From Chloroflexota bacterium (GTDB taxonomy: Bacteria > Chloroflexota > Anaerolineae > J102): a DNA stretch of 64,000 nt. This document shows, in pieces, positions 42,089 to 54,629 of the stretch; the first letter of the stretch is position 1; every line of letters starts with the position of its first letter. The notes beneath the pieces are model-generated. The model did no database searches. It was not told the origin of the DNA and saw nothing but the letters and a program-made list of their open reading frames with translations. The translations under genes were made by a program, and so were the position numbers. Where the stretch lies: assembly GCA_029782215.1 (NCBI GenBank), contig JAKOVD010000178.1:62001-126000 (forward strand), read 5' to 3'.

Positions 42089-42263
42089 CCGCCGCCGGTG
42101 GCGCTCGCCGGCAGTGCCCCCCAACCAGCACCCATCCCGGCGACGCCGACGGTCGCCACCGGGCAGCGCAGCCCCACTTCCCTTCCGGCAGCGGCAGGGG
42201 GTGGGGCTGTCTTTCTTTTCAGGCTCTTATCTTCATCACGCTCCACGCAGAGGACTCGTCTCT

Positions 42264-43985
42264 ATGAAGCTCAAAGGCTCACAGATCATCTGGGAAGCAC
42301 TCATCCGCGAAGGCGTCAAGGTGGTGTTCGGCTTTCCCGGCGGCACGGTTTTGCCTGCCTATGATGCCCTGGTGTCGTACCCGCAGATCCATCACGTTCT
42401 GGTTCGCCATGAGCAGGGCGCCGCCCACATGGCCGAAGGCTACGCCCGCGTCACCGGCGACGTCGGTGTCTGCGTGGCCACTTCGGGTCCTGGCGCCACC
42501 AACCTTGTGACGGGGCTCGCCGATGCTATGATGGATTCGATCCCGCTCGTCGCCATCACTGGCCAGGTGCCGACCAATCTTCTTGGCAATGATGCGTTTC
42601 AGGAGACCGATGTCACCGGCATCACACAGCCGATCACGAAGCACAACTACCTGGTGACCGACATCCACGAGCTGCCGCAAGTGATGAAGGAAGCCTTCTA
42701 CGTCGCCCGCGAGGGCCGGCCGGGCCCGGTGCTCATCGACATCTGCAAAGACGTGCAGAACCAAAGCACCGAGTTCGACTACGACGCTCTCACGGTCACG
42801 CTGGCGGGCTACAATCCCTGGCATGGTATCAGCGAGCAGGACGTGGAACAAGCGGCAGAGCTCATCAATCAGGCGCAGAAGCCGCTGATCATCGCCGGCC
42901 ACGGCGTGCAGATGGGCGGCGCCACCGCCGAGCTGCGGGCGCTGGCCGAGAAGGCTGAGATCCCGATCACCACTACCCTCTTGGGTACGGGCGACATCCC
43001 TGAGACCCATCCTCTGGCGCTGGGCATGTGCGGGATGCACGGCGAAGCGCATCCCAACCTGGCGATCCAGGAATGTGACGTGCTGATCGGCATTGGCATG
43101 CGCTTCGATGATCGTGTGACGGGACGGCTCGATTCCTTTGCGCCCAAGGCCAAGATCATCCACCTGGAGATGGATGCGGCAGAGGTTGGCAAGAATGTGA
43201 GGCCGACGGTCGCCCTGGTCGGGGACTGCAAGGCGTCGCTGCAGGCGCTGCTGCCCAGGGTGCAGCAGGCGCGCCACCCGGACTGGCTGCACGAAATCAA
43301 GGCCTGGGAAAGCGACGGCGGTGATCGCGACATTCTCAACGCCGAGGTGGACGAGCTGATCCCACCCTACGTCATGCGGCAGCTTTGGCACGCCACGAAC
43401 GGCGGCAAGTGCATCGTGGCCACCGACGTGGGCCAGCACCAGATGTGGGAAGCCCAGTACTTTGTCCACGACCGGCCGCACCAGCTCATCACCTCGGGTG
43501 GCCTGGGGACGATGGGCTTCGCCCTCCCCGCCGCCATCGGCGCCCAGTTCGCGGCGCCCGACGCCCTGGTGTGGGCTGTGGCCGGCGACGGCGGCTTCCA
43601 GATGACCATGCAGGAACTGGCCGTGCTGGTGCAGGAAAAGCTCTCCGTCAAGATCGCCATCATCAACAACGGTTTCCTCGGCATGGTGCGGCAGTGGCAG
43701 CAGTTGTTTTATGACAAGCGCTACAGCGCCACCCCCATGCTCAGCCCCGACTTTGTCAAGATCGCCGACGCGTATGACATTCCCGGCCGCCGCGTGACCC
43801 GCCGCGAAGAGGTGGCGGATGCCATTGCCGAAGCCAATGCCTACCCCGGCCCCTTCCTGATCGACTTCCGCGTCAAAGAAGAAGTCAACGTGTACCCCAT
43901 GGTGCCGCCCGGCGCCGCCGTGGGCGAATTGATTCGCCGGCCCAAGATCGTGCAGGGCCCCAGCGGCGTTCAGCCCGCCTGGTGA
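42264..43985 (+). CDS. ilvB: Acetolactate synthase, catalytic subunit
   Basis: The track runs from 42081, but homology starts [27 protein letters not shown] at 42264 (573 residues). [15 protein letters not shown] holds the catalytic Glu, and [17 protein letters not shown]...[13 protein letters not shown] is the thiamine-diphosphate and Mg site. The enzyme condenses pyruvate with pyruvate or 2-oxobutyrate, the first common step to Val, Leu and Ile. It needs FAD and the IlvN regulatory subunit, encoded 15 bases downstream. Expression is probably under attenuation control by the leader at 41921. Confidence 0.95.
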   Translation: MKLKGSQIIWEALIREGVKVVFGFPGGTVLPAYDALVSYPQIHHVLVRHEQGAAHMAEGYARVTGDVGVCVATSGPGATNLVTGLADAMMDSIPLVAITGQVPTNLLGNDAFQETDVTGITQPITKHNYLVTDIHELPQVMKEAFYVAREGRPGPVLIDICKDVQNQSTEFDYDALTVTLAGYNPWHGISEQDVEQAAELINQAQKPLIIAGHGVQMGGATAELRALAEKAEIPITTTLLGTGDIPETHPLALGMCGMHGEAHPNLAIQECDVLIGIGMRFDDRVTGRLDSFAPKAKIIHLEMDAAEVGKNVRPTVALVGDCKASLQALLPRVQQARHPDWLHEIKAWESDGGDRDILNAEVDELIPPYVMRQLWHATNGGKCIVATDVGQHQMWEAQYFVHDRPHQLITSGGLGTMGFALPAAIGAQFAAPDALVWAVAGDGGFQMTMQELAVLVQEKLSVKIAIINNGFLGMVRQWQQLFYDKRYSATPMLSPDFVKIADAYDIPGRRVTRREEVADAIAEANAYPGPFLIDFRVKEEVNVYPMVPPGAAVGELIRRPKIVQGPSGVQPAW

Positions 43986-44000
43986 GACCTGAAGAGGAAC

Positions 44001-44555
44001 ATGATGAGCACACCCAGCCCCTACAACTCCCTTGGCAAACACACCGTCATTGCCTGGCTGGAAGACAAGCCGGGCGCCCTCCAGCGCGTCGTCGGCCTGT
44101 TCCGGCGCCGGGGTTTCAACATCGAGAGCCTCACCGTCGGCCATAGTGAGACGCCGGGCATTAGCCGCCTGACGTTCGTGGTGGACGGCGATGACCGCAT
44201 GGTCGACCAGGCCGTCAAGCAGCTCTACAAGCTGATCAACGTGGTCAAGGTCGACGACGTGACCGACCGCCCCGCCATCGTGCGCGAGATGGCGCTGATC
44301 CGCGTCAAGGTGGACAGCAAGACACGCGGCGAGATCATGCAGATCGTCGACATCTACCGCGCTCGCATCGTGGACGTCAGCCTCGACGCCGTCGTCATCC
44401 AGGCGGTCGGCGGCGAGGACCAGGTGGCGAGCCTGATCGACCTGCTCAGCAACTATCCCGTGTTGGAAATGGTGCGCACCGGCGCCGTGGCCATGACCCG
44501 TGGCCACGTCGGCCGCAACGGCTCCGCCAAGGCCAAACGCACGATCGCCCTCTAG
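44001..44555 (+). CDS. ilvN: Acetolactate synthase, regulatory subunit
   Basis: 184 residues with AGAGGA upstream of the tandem ATGATG (44001 or 44004). The N-terminal ACT domain reads [34 protein letters not shown], where valine binds for feedback control. The C-terminal domain ([16 protein letters not shown]...) matches the second IlvN domain. It activates IlvB and confers valine inhibition. Length agrees with the larger bacterial IlvH/IlvN type. Confidence 0.94.
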   Translation: MMSTPSPYNSLGKHTVIAWLEDKPGALQRVVGLFRRRGFNIESLTVGHSETPGISRLTFVVDGDDRMVDQAVKQLYKLINVVKVDDVTDRPAIVREMALIRVKVDSKTRGEIMQIVDIYRARIVDVSLDAVVIQAVGGEDQVASLIDLLSNYPVLEMVRTGAVAMTRGHVGRNGSAKAKRTIAL

Positions 44556-44576
44556 CGTCAGCGTGGTGCGGGCGAC

Positions 44577-44628
44577 AGTACCTGCCACCCGCCACCCGCT
44601 ACCCGCCACCTGCTACCCGCTATCCCAC
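44577..44628 (+). repeat. CCACCCGC-type short repeat in the ilvN-ilvC gap
   Basis: Alternating CCACCCGC, TACCCGC and CCACCTGC units fill most of the 92-base gap. GCCACCTGCTACCCGC occurs here and, as the same string, at 33476-33491. Low-complexity, pyrimidine-rich; perhaps a slippage-prone or mobile intergenic unit. Confidence 0.5.
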
Positions 44629-44647
44629 TTCACAAGGACTTATCTCC

Positions 44648-45649
44648 ATGGCAACTATCTTCTACGACAACGACGCCGACCTCGAACGCCTCAAGGGCCG
44701 CAAGATCGCAGTCCTGGGCTACGGCAGCCAGGGCCATGCCCATTCGCTCAACCTACGGGACAACGGCATGGATGTGCGCGTGGGTCTTTACAAGGGCTCC
44801 GGCTCCTGGCAGAAGGCCGAGGCCGAGGGTCTGCGCGTGGTCTCGACCGAACAGGCCTGCGCCGAGGCCGAGATCATCATGGTCCTGTTGCCCGACACAA
44901 GCCAGGCCAAGGTCTACAAGGAGAGCATCGAGCGGCACCTAACGCCGGGCAAGACCCTGATGTTCGGCCACGGCTTCAATATCCGCTATGGCCAGATCGT
45001 CCCGCCCGCGGGCGTCGACGTGTCCATGGTGGCCCCCAAGGCGCCCGGCCACCGGGTGCGCGAGGTCTTTGTAGAAGGCGCTGGCACCCCCGGTCTGGTG
45101 GCCGTGCACCAGGACGCCAGCGGGAACGCCCTGGCGGATGCCCTGGCTTATGCCAAGGGGATTGGCTGCACCCGCGCCGGGGTCATCCTGACCACCTTCA
45201 AAGAAGAGACCGAGACCGACCTCTTCGGTGAGCAGGCGGTCCTTTGCGGCGGCGTCAGCGCTCTGGTCAAGGCCGGTTTCGACACCCTGGTCAATGCCGG
45301 CTACCAGCCTGAGATCGCCTATTTCGAGTGCATGCACGAGCTCAAGCTCATCGTCGACCTGATGTACCAGGGCGGCCTCAACTACATGCGCTACAGCGTC
45401 AGCGACACCGCTGAGCACGGCGACTACCACGCCGGCGATATGCTCATCACCGATGAGACCAAGGCCACCATGGTCCACATCCTGAGCGACATCCAGTCCG
45501 GCGCCTACGCCGAAGAGTGGATCGAGGAAAACAACAACGGCCGCCCGAACTTCAATGCCCGGCGCGCCGCCGAACGCGATTCGCAGATCGAGCAGGTGGG
45601 CCGTGACCTGCGCCGCATGATGCCCTGGCTGAAAGCGAAAGAAGTATGA
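44648..45649 (+). CDS. ilvC: Ketol-acid reductoisomerase
   Basis: 333 residues, the length of the class I enzyme. The NAD(P)-binding loop reads [45 protein letters not shown] and [12 protein letters not shown]...[26 protein letters not shown] carry the metal and substrate ligands. It converts acetolactate or acetohydroxybutyrate to the dihydroxy acids used by IlvD. AAGGA precedes the ATG at 44648. A palindrome (45661-45706) separates it from leuA. Confidence 0.96.
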   Translation: MATIFYDNDADLERLKGRKIAVLGYGSQGHAHSLNLRDNGMDVRVGLYKGSGSWQKAEAEGLRVVSTEQACAEAEIIMVLLPDTSQAKVYKESIERHLTPGKTLMFGHGFNIRYGQIVPPAGVDVSMVAPKAPGHRVREVFVEGAGTPGLVAVHQDASGNALADALAYAKGIGCTRAGVILTTFKEETETDLFGEQAVLCGGVSALVKAGFDTLVNAGYQPEIAYFECMHELKLIVDLMYQGGLNYMRYSVSDTAEHGDYHAGDMLITDETKATMVHILSDIQSGAYAEEWIEENNNGRPNFNARRAAERDSQIEQVGRDLRRMMPWLKAKEV

Positions 45650-45660
45650 CCCCACGTCGT

Positions 45661-45706
45661 ACGCATTACGCAGTACGTGATACATGGTACGTACTGTGTA
45701 ATGCGT
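45661..45706. repeat. Palindromic repeat between ilvC and leuA
   Basis: ACGCATTACGCAGTACGT (45661-45678) pairs with ACGTACTGTGTAATGCGT (45689-45706) with one G-T wobble, an 18-bp stem with a 10-base loop. TAATGCG units follow up to 45720. It shares words with the repeat at 33335-33420 and may attenuate or stabilise the message. Confidence 0.65.
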
Positions 45707-45727
45707 AATGCGTAATGGAGGAACCCC

Positions 45728-47395
<1,668 letters not shown>

Positions 47396-47493
47396 CGCCC
47401 GGCGCAGGCGCGGCGAGGCCGGTGGCTTTCTGGCCATTACGGTGCCGGCCGCTCGCACGGTCGCTTCCCTGCCTCACTGTCTTCTTTCGATCC

Positions 47494-48896
<1,403 letters not shown>

Positions 48897-48900
<4 letters not shown>

Positions 48901-49499
48901 AACCATTCACCACCCTTACCTCCACTGCCGTACCGCTGCGGGCTGAGAACGTCGACACCGACCAGATCATCCCCGCCCGCTACCTGACCGCCGTCACCAA
49001 GGCGGGCATGGGCGACGGCCTGTTTGCCGCCTGGCGCTACCATGCTGACGGCAGCCACAGGCAGGATTTTGTGCTGAACCGGCCGCACCACAAGGGAGCC
49101 GAAATCCTGCTGGCAGGGCGCAACTTTGGCAGCGGCTCCAGCCGTGAGCACGCCGTCTGGGCGCTGACTGAGTATGGCTTCCGGGCCGTCATCAGCCCCG
49201 GCTTCGCCGACATCTTCTACAACAACGCCCTCAAGAACGGTCTGCTGCCCGTCGCCCTGCCCGAGGACACTGTCTACATGCTGCTGGACCTGGTCGAAGA
49301 GCACCCGCAGACCCGGCTGCACATCGACCTGGCCGCCCAGACCGTTAGCCTGCCCGACGGCCAGCAAGCCAGTTTTGCCATCGACCCCTACCGCAAGCTC
49401 TGCCTGCTGCAGGGCCTGGATGACCTGGGCTATCTGCTCGCCCAGGACGCGGCCATCGCCGCCTACGAACAAGCCCACGCCCGCATGCTTGCTGTGTAG
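48897..49499 (+). CDS. leuD: 3-isopropylmalate dehydratase, small subunit
   Basis: 200 residues, overlapping leuC by 4 bases. [13 protein letters not shown] near the start and [17 protein letters not shown] near residue 78 are the LeuD signature segments that complete the active site of LeuC. It acts as a LeuCD heterodimer. The 5' coupling implies equal synthesis of both subunits. Confidence 0.96.
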
Positions 49500-49590
49500 G
49501 AACGCCCCAGGAACCAAGTCCGGACTTCTGCCCACCACCACACCGGAAGCCCAGACCCCAGTCTTGTCGCCAGCAAAGGAGGCCCAACCG

Positions 49591-49776
49591 ATGAACCCCA
49601 TCCATCCGCCGACCGCAGCCCCGGATCCCAACGAGGTGAATGCCGAGTCCAACCTTGAAGACGACCGCACCGCCGGGCGCCAGCCGCCTTCATCTGTGCG
49701 CGAAGCGATCGAAGTTCAGGATCGCCGCTGGCGCACCCCCACCTTGGAACACGATTGCACCGACTGCCAGGACTGA
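49591..49776 (+). CDS. Small CxxC protein in the leu operon (unknown function)
   Basis: A 61-residue ORF starting MNPIHPPTAAPDPNEVNAES has AAAGGAGG 8 bases upstream, one of the best Shine-Dalgarno sites in the window. The protein is polar, probably disordered, and ends DCTDCQD, a C-x2-C pair that could bind metal or form a disulfide. It lies between leuD and leuB, in the same direction. I do not recognise it. It could modulate the [4Fe-4S] LeuCD enzyme or be a metal-handling peptide, but this is a guess from position only. Confidence 0.6.
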   Translation: MNPIHPPTAAPDPNEVNAESNLEDDRTAGRQPPSSVREAIEVQDRRWRTPTLEHDCTDCQD

Positions 49777-49787
49777 CACCCAAACAC

Positions 49788-49829
49788 GTTGAAGGCTAAA
49801 CGTTGAACGTTCAACGTTTAGCCTTCAAC
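49788..49829. repeat. Perfect 42-base palindrome before leuB
   Basis: Two 21-base arms, starting GTTGAAGGCTAAACG and ending at 49829, are exact reverse complements with no spacer. It lies 11 bases after the small CxxC gene and 21 bases before leuB. As RNA it would form a long hairpin close to the leuB ribosome site; as DNA it could extrude or bind a dimeric protein. Confidence 0.8.
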
Positions 49830-49850
49830 TTTCAACTTGATCCTTCACCC

Positions 49851-50966
49851 ATGACCCATTACTCGATCGTCCTTCTCCCCGGCGACGGCATCGGCCCGGA
49901 AGTCGTGCGCGAAGCACGGCTGACCCTGGAAGCACTGGCCCCGCGCTTTGACCTGGATTTCTCCTTTGACACGCACCTGATGGGTGGGTGCGCCATCGAC
50001 GAGCACGGCAACAGCCTGCCCGACTCGACCTTGCTGGCCTGCCAGTGTGTCGATGCCGTCCTCCTCGGCGCCGTGGGTGGACCCAAGTGGGACAACCCCC
50101 ACGCCGCCGACCGGCCCGAGCGCGGCCTGCTGGCTCTGCGCAAAGGCCTGAACCTGTTCGCCAACCTGCGCCCGGTCAAGCTCTTCCCTGAGTTGATCGG
50201 GGCCAGCGCCCTCAAGGAAGAAGTGCTGGCGGGCGTCGACCTCCTGGTCATCCGCGAGCTGACGGGCGGCGCCTACTTCGGGCCGCGCCAGGAGGCGGGC
50301 GCCAGCGGCGAGGAAGCCTACGACACCATGCTCTACACGCGGCCGGAGATCGAGCGCGTGGTGCGGGTGGCGGCCGTGGCCGCCCTCCAGCGCCGCCGCA
50401 AGCTGGCGAGCGTGGACAAGGCCAACGTGCTGGCCTCCAGCCGCCTCTGGCGCCGGGTGGCCGTGGAAGTGCTCAAGGACTACCCCGACCTGGAGGTCGA
50501 GCACGTACTGGTGGACGCCATGGCGATGCACCTGATCCGGCGTCCGGCCAGCTTCGACGTGATCGTGGCCGAGAACCTGTTTGGCGACATTCTCACCGAT
50601 GAGGCGGCGATGCTGGCCGGGTCGATGGGCATGCTCCCCTCGGCCAGCCTGGGGGACGTGATGAACACCCATGGGCTGCCGTTGGGTCTCTATGAGCCCA
50701 TCCACGGCTCCGCCCCCGACATCGCCGGCAAGGGCATCGCCAATCCGCTCGCCACCATTCTGTCAACTGCTATGCTCCTGCGCCATTCGCTGGGCCAGGA
50801 GGCCGCAGCGCAGGCCGTCGAGGATGCCGTCGCCCGCGCTCTGGCGGCCGGCTACCGCACCCGTGACATCGCCGGCTTCGATGCGCCGGAGAAGCATGTC
50901 GAGGTGGTCAGCACCGAGGCGATGGGCGCCATCGTGCGCGGGTTTCTCACAGAGGCAACCGCATGA
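49851..50966 (+). CDS. leuB: 3-isopropylmalate dehydrogenase
   Basis: The ATG at 49851 starts [22 protein letters not shown] (371 residues). [26 protein letters not shown] and [13 protein letters not shown] are IPMDH signatures. The catalytic Tyr lies in [17 protein letters not shown] and the Asp/Glu metal ligands in [21 protein letters not shown]. The NAD site reads [24 protein letters not shown]. It oxidatively decarboxylates 3-isopropylmalate, and probably methylmalate in the CimA route. Confidence 0.96.
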   Translation: MTHYSIVLLPGDGIGPEVVREARLTLEALAPRFDLDFSFDTHLMGGCAIDEHGNSLPDSTLLACQCVDAVLLGAVGGPKWDNPHAADRPERGLLALRKGLNLFANLRPVKLFPELIGASALKEEVLAGVDLLVIRELTGGAYFGPRQEAGASGEEAYDTMLYTRPEIERVVRVAAVAALQRRRKLASVDKANVLASSRLWRRVAVEVLKDYPDLEVEHVLVDAMAMHLIRRPASFDVIVAENLFGDILTDEAAMLAGSMGMLPSASLGDVMNTHGLPLGLYEPIHGSAPDIAGKGIANPLATILSTAMLLRHSLGQEAAAQAVEDAVARALAAGYRTRDIAGFDAPEKHVEVVSTEAMGAIVRGFLTEATA

Positions 50967-52549
50967 CCATCCAACTCTACGACACGACACTGCGCGACGG
51001 CACCCAGGGTGAAGGCATCAGCTTCTCCGCCGGTGACAAGCTGCGCATCGCCCGCAGGCTCGATGAGCTGGGCGTTCACTACATCGAGGGAGGCTGGCCC
51101 GGCTCGAACCCCAAGGACATGGAGTTCTTCGCCCGCGCCCGCACTGAGCTGCACTTGCAGCATGCCCGCGTGGCTGCCTTTGGCTCGACCCGCAAAGCCA
51201 ACATCTCCGCCGCCAAGGACTCCCAGGTCCAGACCCTGATCGAGGCAGACACCCCCGTCGTCACCATTTTCGGCAAGACCTGGGACCTGCACGTGCACGA
51301 GGTCTTGCGCACCGACCTGGAAGAGAACCTGGACATGATCCAGGACACCGTGGCCTTCCTCAAGGCCGCGGGCAAAGAGGTCATCTACGACGCCGAGCAC
51401 TTTTTCGACGGCTTCCGCGCCAACCCCGACTACGCCCTGCTCACCTTGAAGGCCGCCGAACGCGGCGGGGCGGACATGATCGTGCTCTGTGACACCAACG
51501 GCGGCACCCTTCCCTGGCAGATCGAGGAGGCCATGCACTCGGTGCAGGCGTCCGGCCTGGCCGCGCCGCTGGGCATCCACACGCACAATGACGGCGACGT
51601 CGGCGTCGCCAACGCCCTGGCCGCCGTCCGGGCAGGCGCCGTGCAGGTCCAGGGGACGATCAACGGCTACGGCGAGCGCTGCGGCAACAGCAACCTGGTC
51701 AGCATCATCGCCAACCTGAACCTCAAGATGGGCGAGGTCTCCGTGACTCCCGACCAGCTTCGCCGCCTGACCGAGCTCTCGGCCTTTGTCGCCGAGCTGG
51801 CCAACGTCGCGCTCAACGACCACGCCGCGTTCGTGGGCCAGAGCGCCTTTGCGCACAAGGGCGGAACCCACGTCAACGCGGTCGTCAAGAACGTCAACAC
51901 CTACCAGCACATCGATCCATCCCTGGTGGGCAACCGCACCCGCGTGGTCGTGTCGGACCTGGCGGGCAAGGACAATATCGCCGTCAAGCGCCAGGAGCTG
52001 GGCCTCACCGGTCTGACCCGCGAGCAGGAAAAGGAAGTCCTGGCGCAGATCAAGGAAATGGAGAACCGCGGCTTCTCGTTTGAGGCCGCCGACGCCTCCG
52101 TCGACCTGATGCTGCGGCGTACGCAGGCTGACTATGTGGCGCCGTTTGAGATGATCGACTTCACGGCCACGGTCGAGCACCGGCACGGCCGCGGCATGTT
52201 CTCAGAGGCCACGGTCAAGGTCCGCGTCTGCAACGAGATCTACCACGAGGTGGCCGAGGGCAACGGCCCCGTCAACGCCCTCAACCTGGCCCTGCGCAAG
52301 GCGCTGAGCCCCTTCTATCCCCAGTTGCACGACGTGCACCTCGCGGACTACAAGGTGCGCATCCTGGATACCAACATGGCGACGGCTGCCACCACGCGCG
52401 TGCTCATCGACTTCGTCGCCGGCACCCAGTCATGGACCACCGTTGGCGCCAGCCCGAATATCATCGAGGCAAGCTGGCAGGCCCTGGCCGATGGGCTGGA
52501 ATACGCCCTGTTGATCGGGGCGCATGGCGACACGAACGGCCAATCGTAG
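50963..52549 (+). CDS. cimA: Citramalate synthase
   Basis: 528 residues, overlapping leuB by [22 protein letters not shown] opens the HMGL-like barrel. [39 protein letters not shown] and [21 protein letters not shown] are typical of the CimA branch rather than LeuA. The C-terminal regulatory domain ends near [11 protein letters not shown]. It makes citramalate from pyruvate and acetyl-CoA, so 2-oxobutyrate for isoleucine can be formed without threonine deaminase. Confidence 0.94.
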   Translation: MTIQLYDTTLRDGTQGEGISFSAGDKLRIARRLDELGVHYIEGGWPGSNPKDMEFFARARTELHLQHARVAAFGSTRKANISAAKDSQVQTLIEADTPVVTIFGKTWDLHVHEVLRTDLEENLDMIQDTVAFLKAAGKEVIYDAEHFFDGFRANPDYALLTLKAAERGGADMIVLCDTNGGTLPWQIEEAMHSVQASGLAAPLGIHTHNDGDVGVANALAAVRAGAVQVQGTINGYGERCGNSNLVSIIANLNLKMGEVSVTPDQLRRLTELSAFVAELANVALNDHAAFVGQSAFAHKGGTHVNAVVKNVNTYQHIDPSLVGNRTRVVVSDLAGKDNIAVKRQELGLTGLTREQEKEVLAQIKEMENRGFSFEAADASVDLMLRRTQADYVAPFEMIDFTATVEHRHGRGMFSEATVKVRVCNEIYHEVAEGNGPVNALNLALRKALSPFYPQLHDVHLADYKVRILDTNMATAATTRVLIDFVAGTQSWTTVGASPNIIEASWQALADGLEYALLIGAHGDTNGQS

Positions 52550-52586
52550 AGGGCATCTTGGGGATCGGCGCCCCAACGGCCGCGTC

Positions 52587-52609
52587 CCCCTGCCCGGTCA
52601 GGGCAGGGG
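52587..52609. terminator. Hairpin between convergent cimA and cupin genes
   Basis: CCCCTGCCC (52587-52595), loop GGTCA, GGGCAGGGG (52601-52609). It overlaps the stop codon of the minus-strand cupin gene and lies 38 bases past cimA. A smaller stem, TTGGGG...CCCCAA, precedes it at 52558-52576. No T-run, so it may work in both directions with Rho. Confidence 0.5.
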
Positions 52610-53071
52610 TGGTCCCACAAACTCAATGCCGTAGCGCGCCGCCGTCGCGGTGAGCAGGCGAACGGCCTCGGCGGACGGCTCCCTGACAAACTCTGGCAGT
52701 TCCGGGCGCTCGGCGGGACGGGCCATCGCCCGCACGAAGCGCTCGAAGTCCCCTTTGGCGGTGATGGTCAGGAAGCGGCCGCCGGCGGGCGAGTCGATCT
52801 GGAAGGTGTGCGGCAGGCCCTTGGGCGCGATCAGGATGGCGCCCGGGCCAAGCGGATGCACCTTGCCGTCGACCATCATGCGGAACTCCCCCTCCAGGAT
52901 GACAAACACCTCGTCCTCGGAGTGGTGGACGTGCAGCGGCGGTGAATCGCCCTGCGGCGCCCGGTGCTCCAGGACCGAAAGGCTGTCCTGCCCGTGCGCC
53001 TCGGACACGCGCACGGTGACAAGGGTGTTCTGGAACCAGAGATCGATGTCGGGGTTCATCGTAGAGGCCAT
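52598..53071 (-). CDS. Cupin-domain protein
   Basis: 157 residues. The cupin metal motif reads PLHVHHSEDEVFVILEGEFRMMVDG (H-x-H...E) and the second motif GAILIAPKGLPHTFQ. These small beta-barrels include isomerases, dioxygenases and sugar-binding proteins; the reaction is not identifiable. The start at 53071 is followed on the minus strand by its stop in a hairpin shared with cimA. It lies last in a loose minus-strand group, separated from the methyltransferase by repeats. Confidence 0.82.
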   Translation of the reverse strand: MASTMNPDIDLWFQNTLVTVRVSEAHGQDSLSVLEHRAPQGDSPPLHVHHSEDEVFVILEGEFRMMVDGKVHPLGPGAILIAPKGLPHTFQIDSPAGGRFLTITAKGDFERFVRAMARPAERPELPEFVREPSAEAVRLLTATAARYGIEFVGPPLP

Positions 53072-53094
53072 ATCGCGTCTCCTATCGGATCCGC

Positions 53095-53263
53095 AGTAGT
53101 AACGACTTCAGTCGTCATGTGTGCAAGAAACGACTGAAGTCGTCAGTGCTTCATACGGATGACAATGCTGCCAATCCGTGAGAAAAGCGCCAAAAATCGT
53201 TACTTGCGCAAGAAACAATTAAGGTCGTTGCTGCGTTGAAGAAACGACTAAAGTCGTTACTAC
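53095..53263. repeat. ACGACTGAAGTCGT-type palindromic repeats, copies 2 and 3
   Basis: Unit A: ACGACTTCAGTCGT (53102-53115) and ACGACTGAAGTCGT (53130-53143) complement one another. Unit B: a degenerate arm near 53213-53230 and AACGACTAAAGTCGTTACTAC (53243-53263). GCAAGAAA is shared by both loops. The family also occurs at 27292-27347, and the shared ends suggest a mobile palindromic element. Confidence 0.72.
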
Positions 53264-53266
53264 ATG

Positions 53267-54124
53267 CTACATCCGAAAACGATAGTGTACCGTATACTGC
53301 ATCCACCGCAGGCGCGGCAGCTTGCCAAATACTCGCATCCAGCCCAGCTTGGGCTCGTCCTCCTGGAAGTAGGTCCAGGCGTCCAGAAACTCCAGGCCCG
53401 GTGACCAGGTCTCCATCTCGCGGCGGTCATCCATGCCGAATTCGTAGACCACATCTTCTGTCAGCCCGAAGTTGCGCCGGAACTTGCCGCGGCCGTAGCG
53501 GCTGTGGAACACGCTCACCGTCCAGCGGCTGGCCACCTCGGCCACAAGTTCGGCGCCCGGATAGGTTCGGCACAACCTGATCACCAGGGCGCGGACCGCT
53601 TCCGGCGGCAGGTACATCAACAGCCCTTCGGCGACAAAAAGGAACCTGCGGCCCGGCTCTGCGGGCAGCGCCTCCATCCAGACGAAGTCCAACACGGACG
53701 AGGGGAGGAAGTGCATGCGCTCGTTCTCGCCCAGGAACCTGCGGCGGAAGGCAATCACCTCCGGGAGGTCCAGGTCGTACCAGCGCAGCCTCCCGTTGTC
53801 GACGCGCCGCCGGCGGTCATCCAGCCCGCAGCCCAGGTTGACCACGACCGCGTTCGGCTCACGCGCCAGGAATGCCCTCACATAACGGTCGTATTCGCGG
53901 ATGCGCAGCGACATGCTCACGAGCAGAGCGCTCGGGAGCTGGCCCCGGGCCAGGCGGCGGAACATGGGCTTGTCGGAATCGGCGAAGAACTCGTTGAGGC
54001 GCCGCGTCAGGGCCACTGCGCCCTCATCGACCGTGATTGGATCAGGCCGCTGCGATTCCAGCGCCAGGGCGTAGAGCGGCAGAAACAGCGTTTCCGAAAC
54101 CGGTGTGAAATCCTCGCCGGCCAT
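53267..54124 (-). CDS. SAM-dependent methyltransferase, leucine carboxyl methyltransferase family
   Basis: The track starts at 54376; I take MAGEDFTPVSETLFLPLYALALESQ at 54124 (285 residues). VVNLGCGLDDRRRRV is the SAM-binding glycine loop, WYDLDLPEVIAFRRRFL and RFLFVAEGLLMYLPPEAVRAL are the LCMT/PPM1-family strands. Bacterial members methylate carboxylates in small molecules, or polyketide precursors; the acceptor is unknown. The start lies 1 base after the VOC gene stop, so translation is likely coupled. Confidence 0.85.
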   Translation of the reverse strand: MAGEDFTPVSETLFLPLYALALESQRPDPITVDEGAVALTRRLNEFFADSDKPMFRRLARGQLPSALLVSMSLRIREYDRYVRAFLAREPNAVVVNLGCGLDDRRRRVDNGRLRWYDLDLPEVIAFRRRFLGENERMHFLPSSVLDFVWMEALPAEPGRRFLFVAEGLLMYLPPEAVRALVIRLCRTYPGAELVAEVASRWTVSVFHSRYGRGKFRRNFGLTEDVVYEFGMDDRREMETWSPGLEFLDAWTYFQEDEPKLGWMRVFGKLPRLRWMQYTVHYRFRM

Positions 54125-54125
54125 G

Positions 54126-54533
54126 TCAGTCCGTCCTGATGGCGCTCGGATCCATATAGAAAAGCTCCCAGATGTGGCCGTCAAGGTCCTGGAAACCATG
54201 TTGGTACATGAAGCCCATATCCCTGGGCTCGGCGTAGACCGTTCCGCCCGCCGCCACTGCCCGGGCGACCAGGTCCTTGACCTGGTCCCGGCTCTCGCAC
54301 GAGAGTGACACCAGCACCTCCGTGGCGGTGGCAGCATCGACGATGGGCTTGGGGGTGAACTCCCGGAACTTGTCATGCGTGAGAAGCATGACGTAGATGT
54401 CCTCGCTGATGACGATGCAGGCCGCCGTTTCGTCGGTGAACTGGGGATTGTGGCTGTAGCCCAGCGCCCTGTAGAACGCCATGGCGTCCGGCAGGTTGGC
54501 GACGGGCAGGTTGACGAAGATCATCGTTTTCAT
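54126..54533 (-). CDS. VOC-superfamily protein (glyoxalase-like)
   Basis: GGAGG lies 7 bases before the ATG at 54533, which gives 135 residues starting MKTMIFVNLPVANLPDAMAFYRALGY. LDGHIWELFYMDPSAI is the conserved C-terminal strand with the metal-binding Glu. The fold includes glyoxalase I, extradiol dioxygenases and resistance proteins; this one resembles the YaeR/PhnB-like type. No specific substrate is indicated. It overlaps the neighbour methyltransferase closely. Confidence 0.85.
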   Translation of the reverse strand: MKTMIFVNLPVANLPDAMAFYRALGYSHNPQFTDETAACIVISEDIYVMLLTHDKFREFTPKPIVDAATATEVLVSLSCESRDQVKDLVARAVAAGGTVYAEPRDMGFMYQHGFQDLDGHIWELFYMDPSAIRTD

Positions 54534-54629
54534 TTCGCATCCTCCATGGGGAGCGTGATGGGACACCACCATCGTGCAATCTGGCTGCACGAAGCCGCTA
54601 AGCCGTGGCGACGACCTGGAAGCTGCCGG

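Noticed and set aside
41893-42263. T-box or other riboswitch ahead of ilvB
   Set aside because: I see no T-box-like conserved sequence before the terminator. The Ile/Val/Leu-rich ORF and antiterminator give a complete explanation by attenuation.
42279-44609. 776-residue minus-strand ORF
   Set aside because: Antisense to ilvB and ilvN over its whole length, with no recognisable domain. It is a shadow of two conserved genes.
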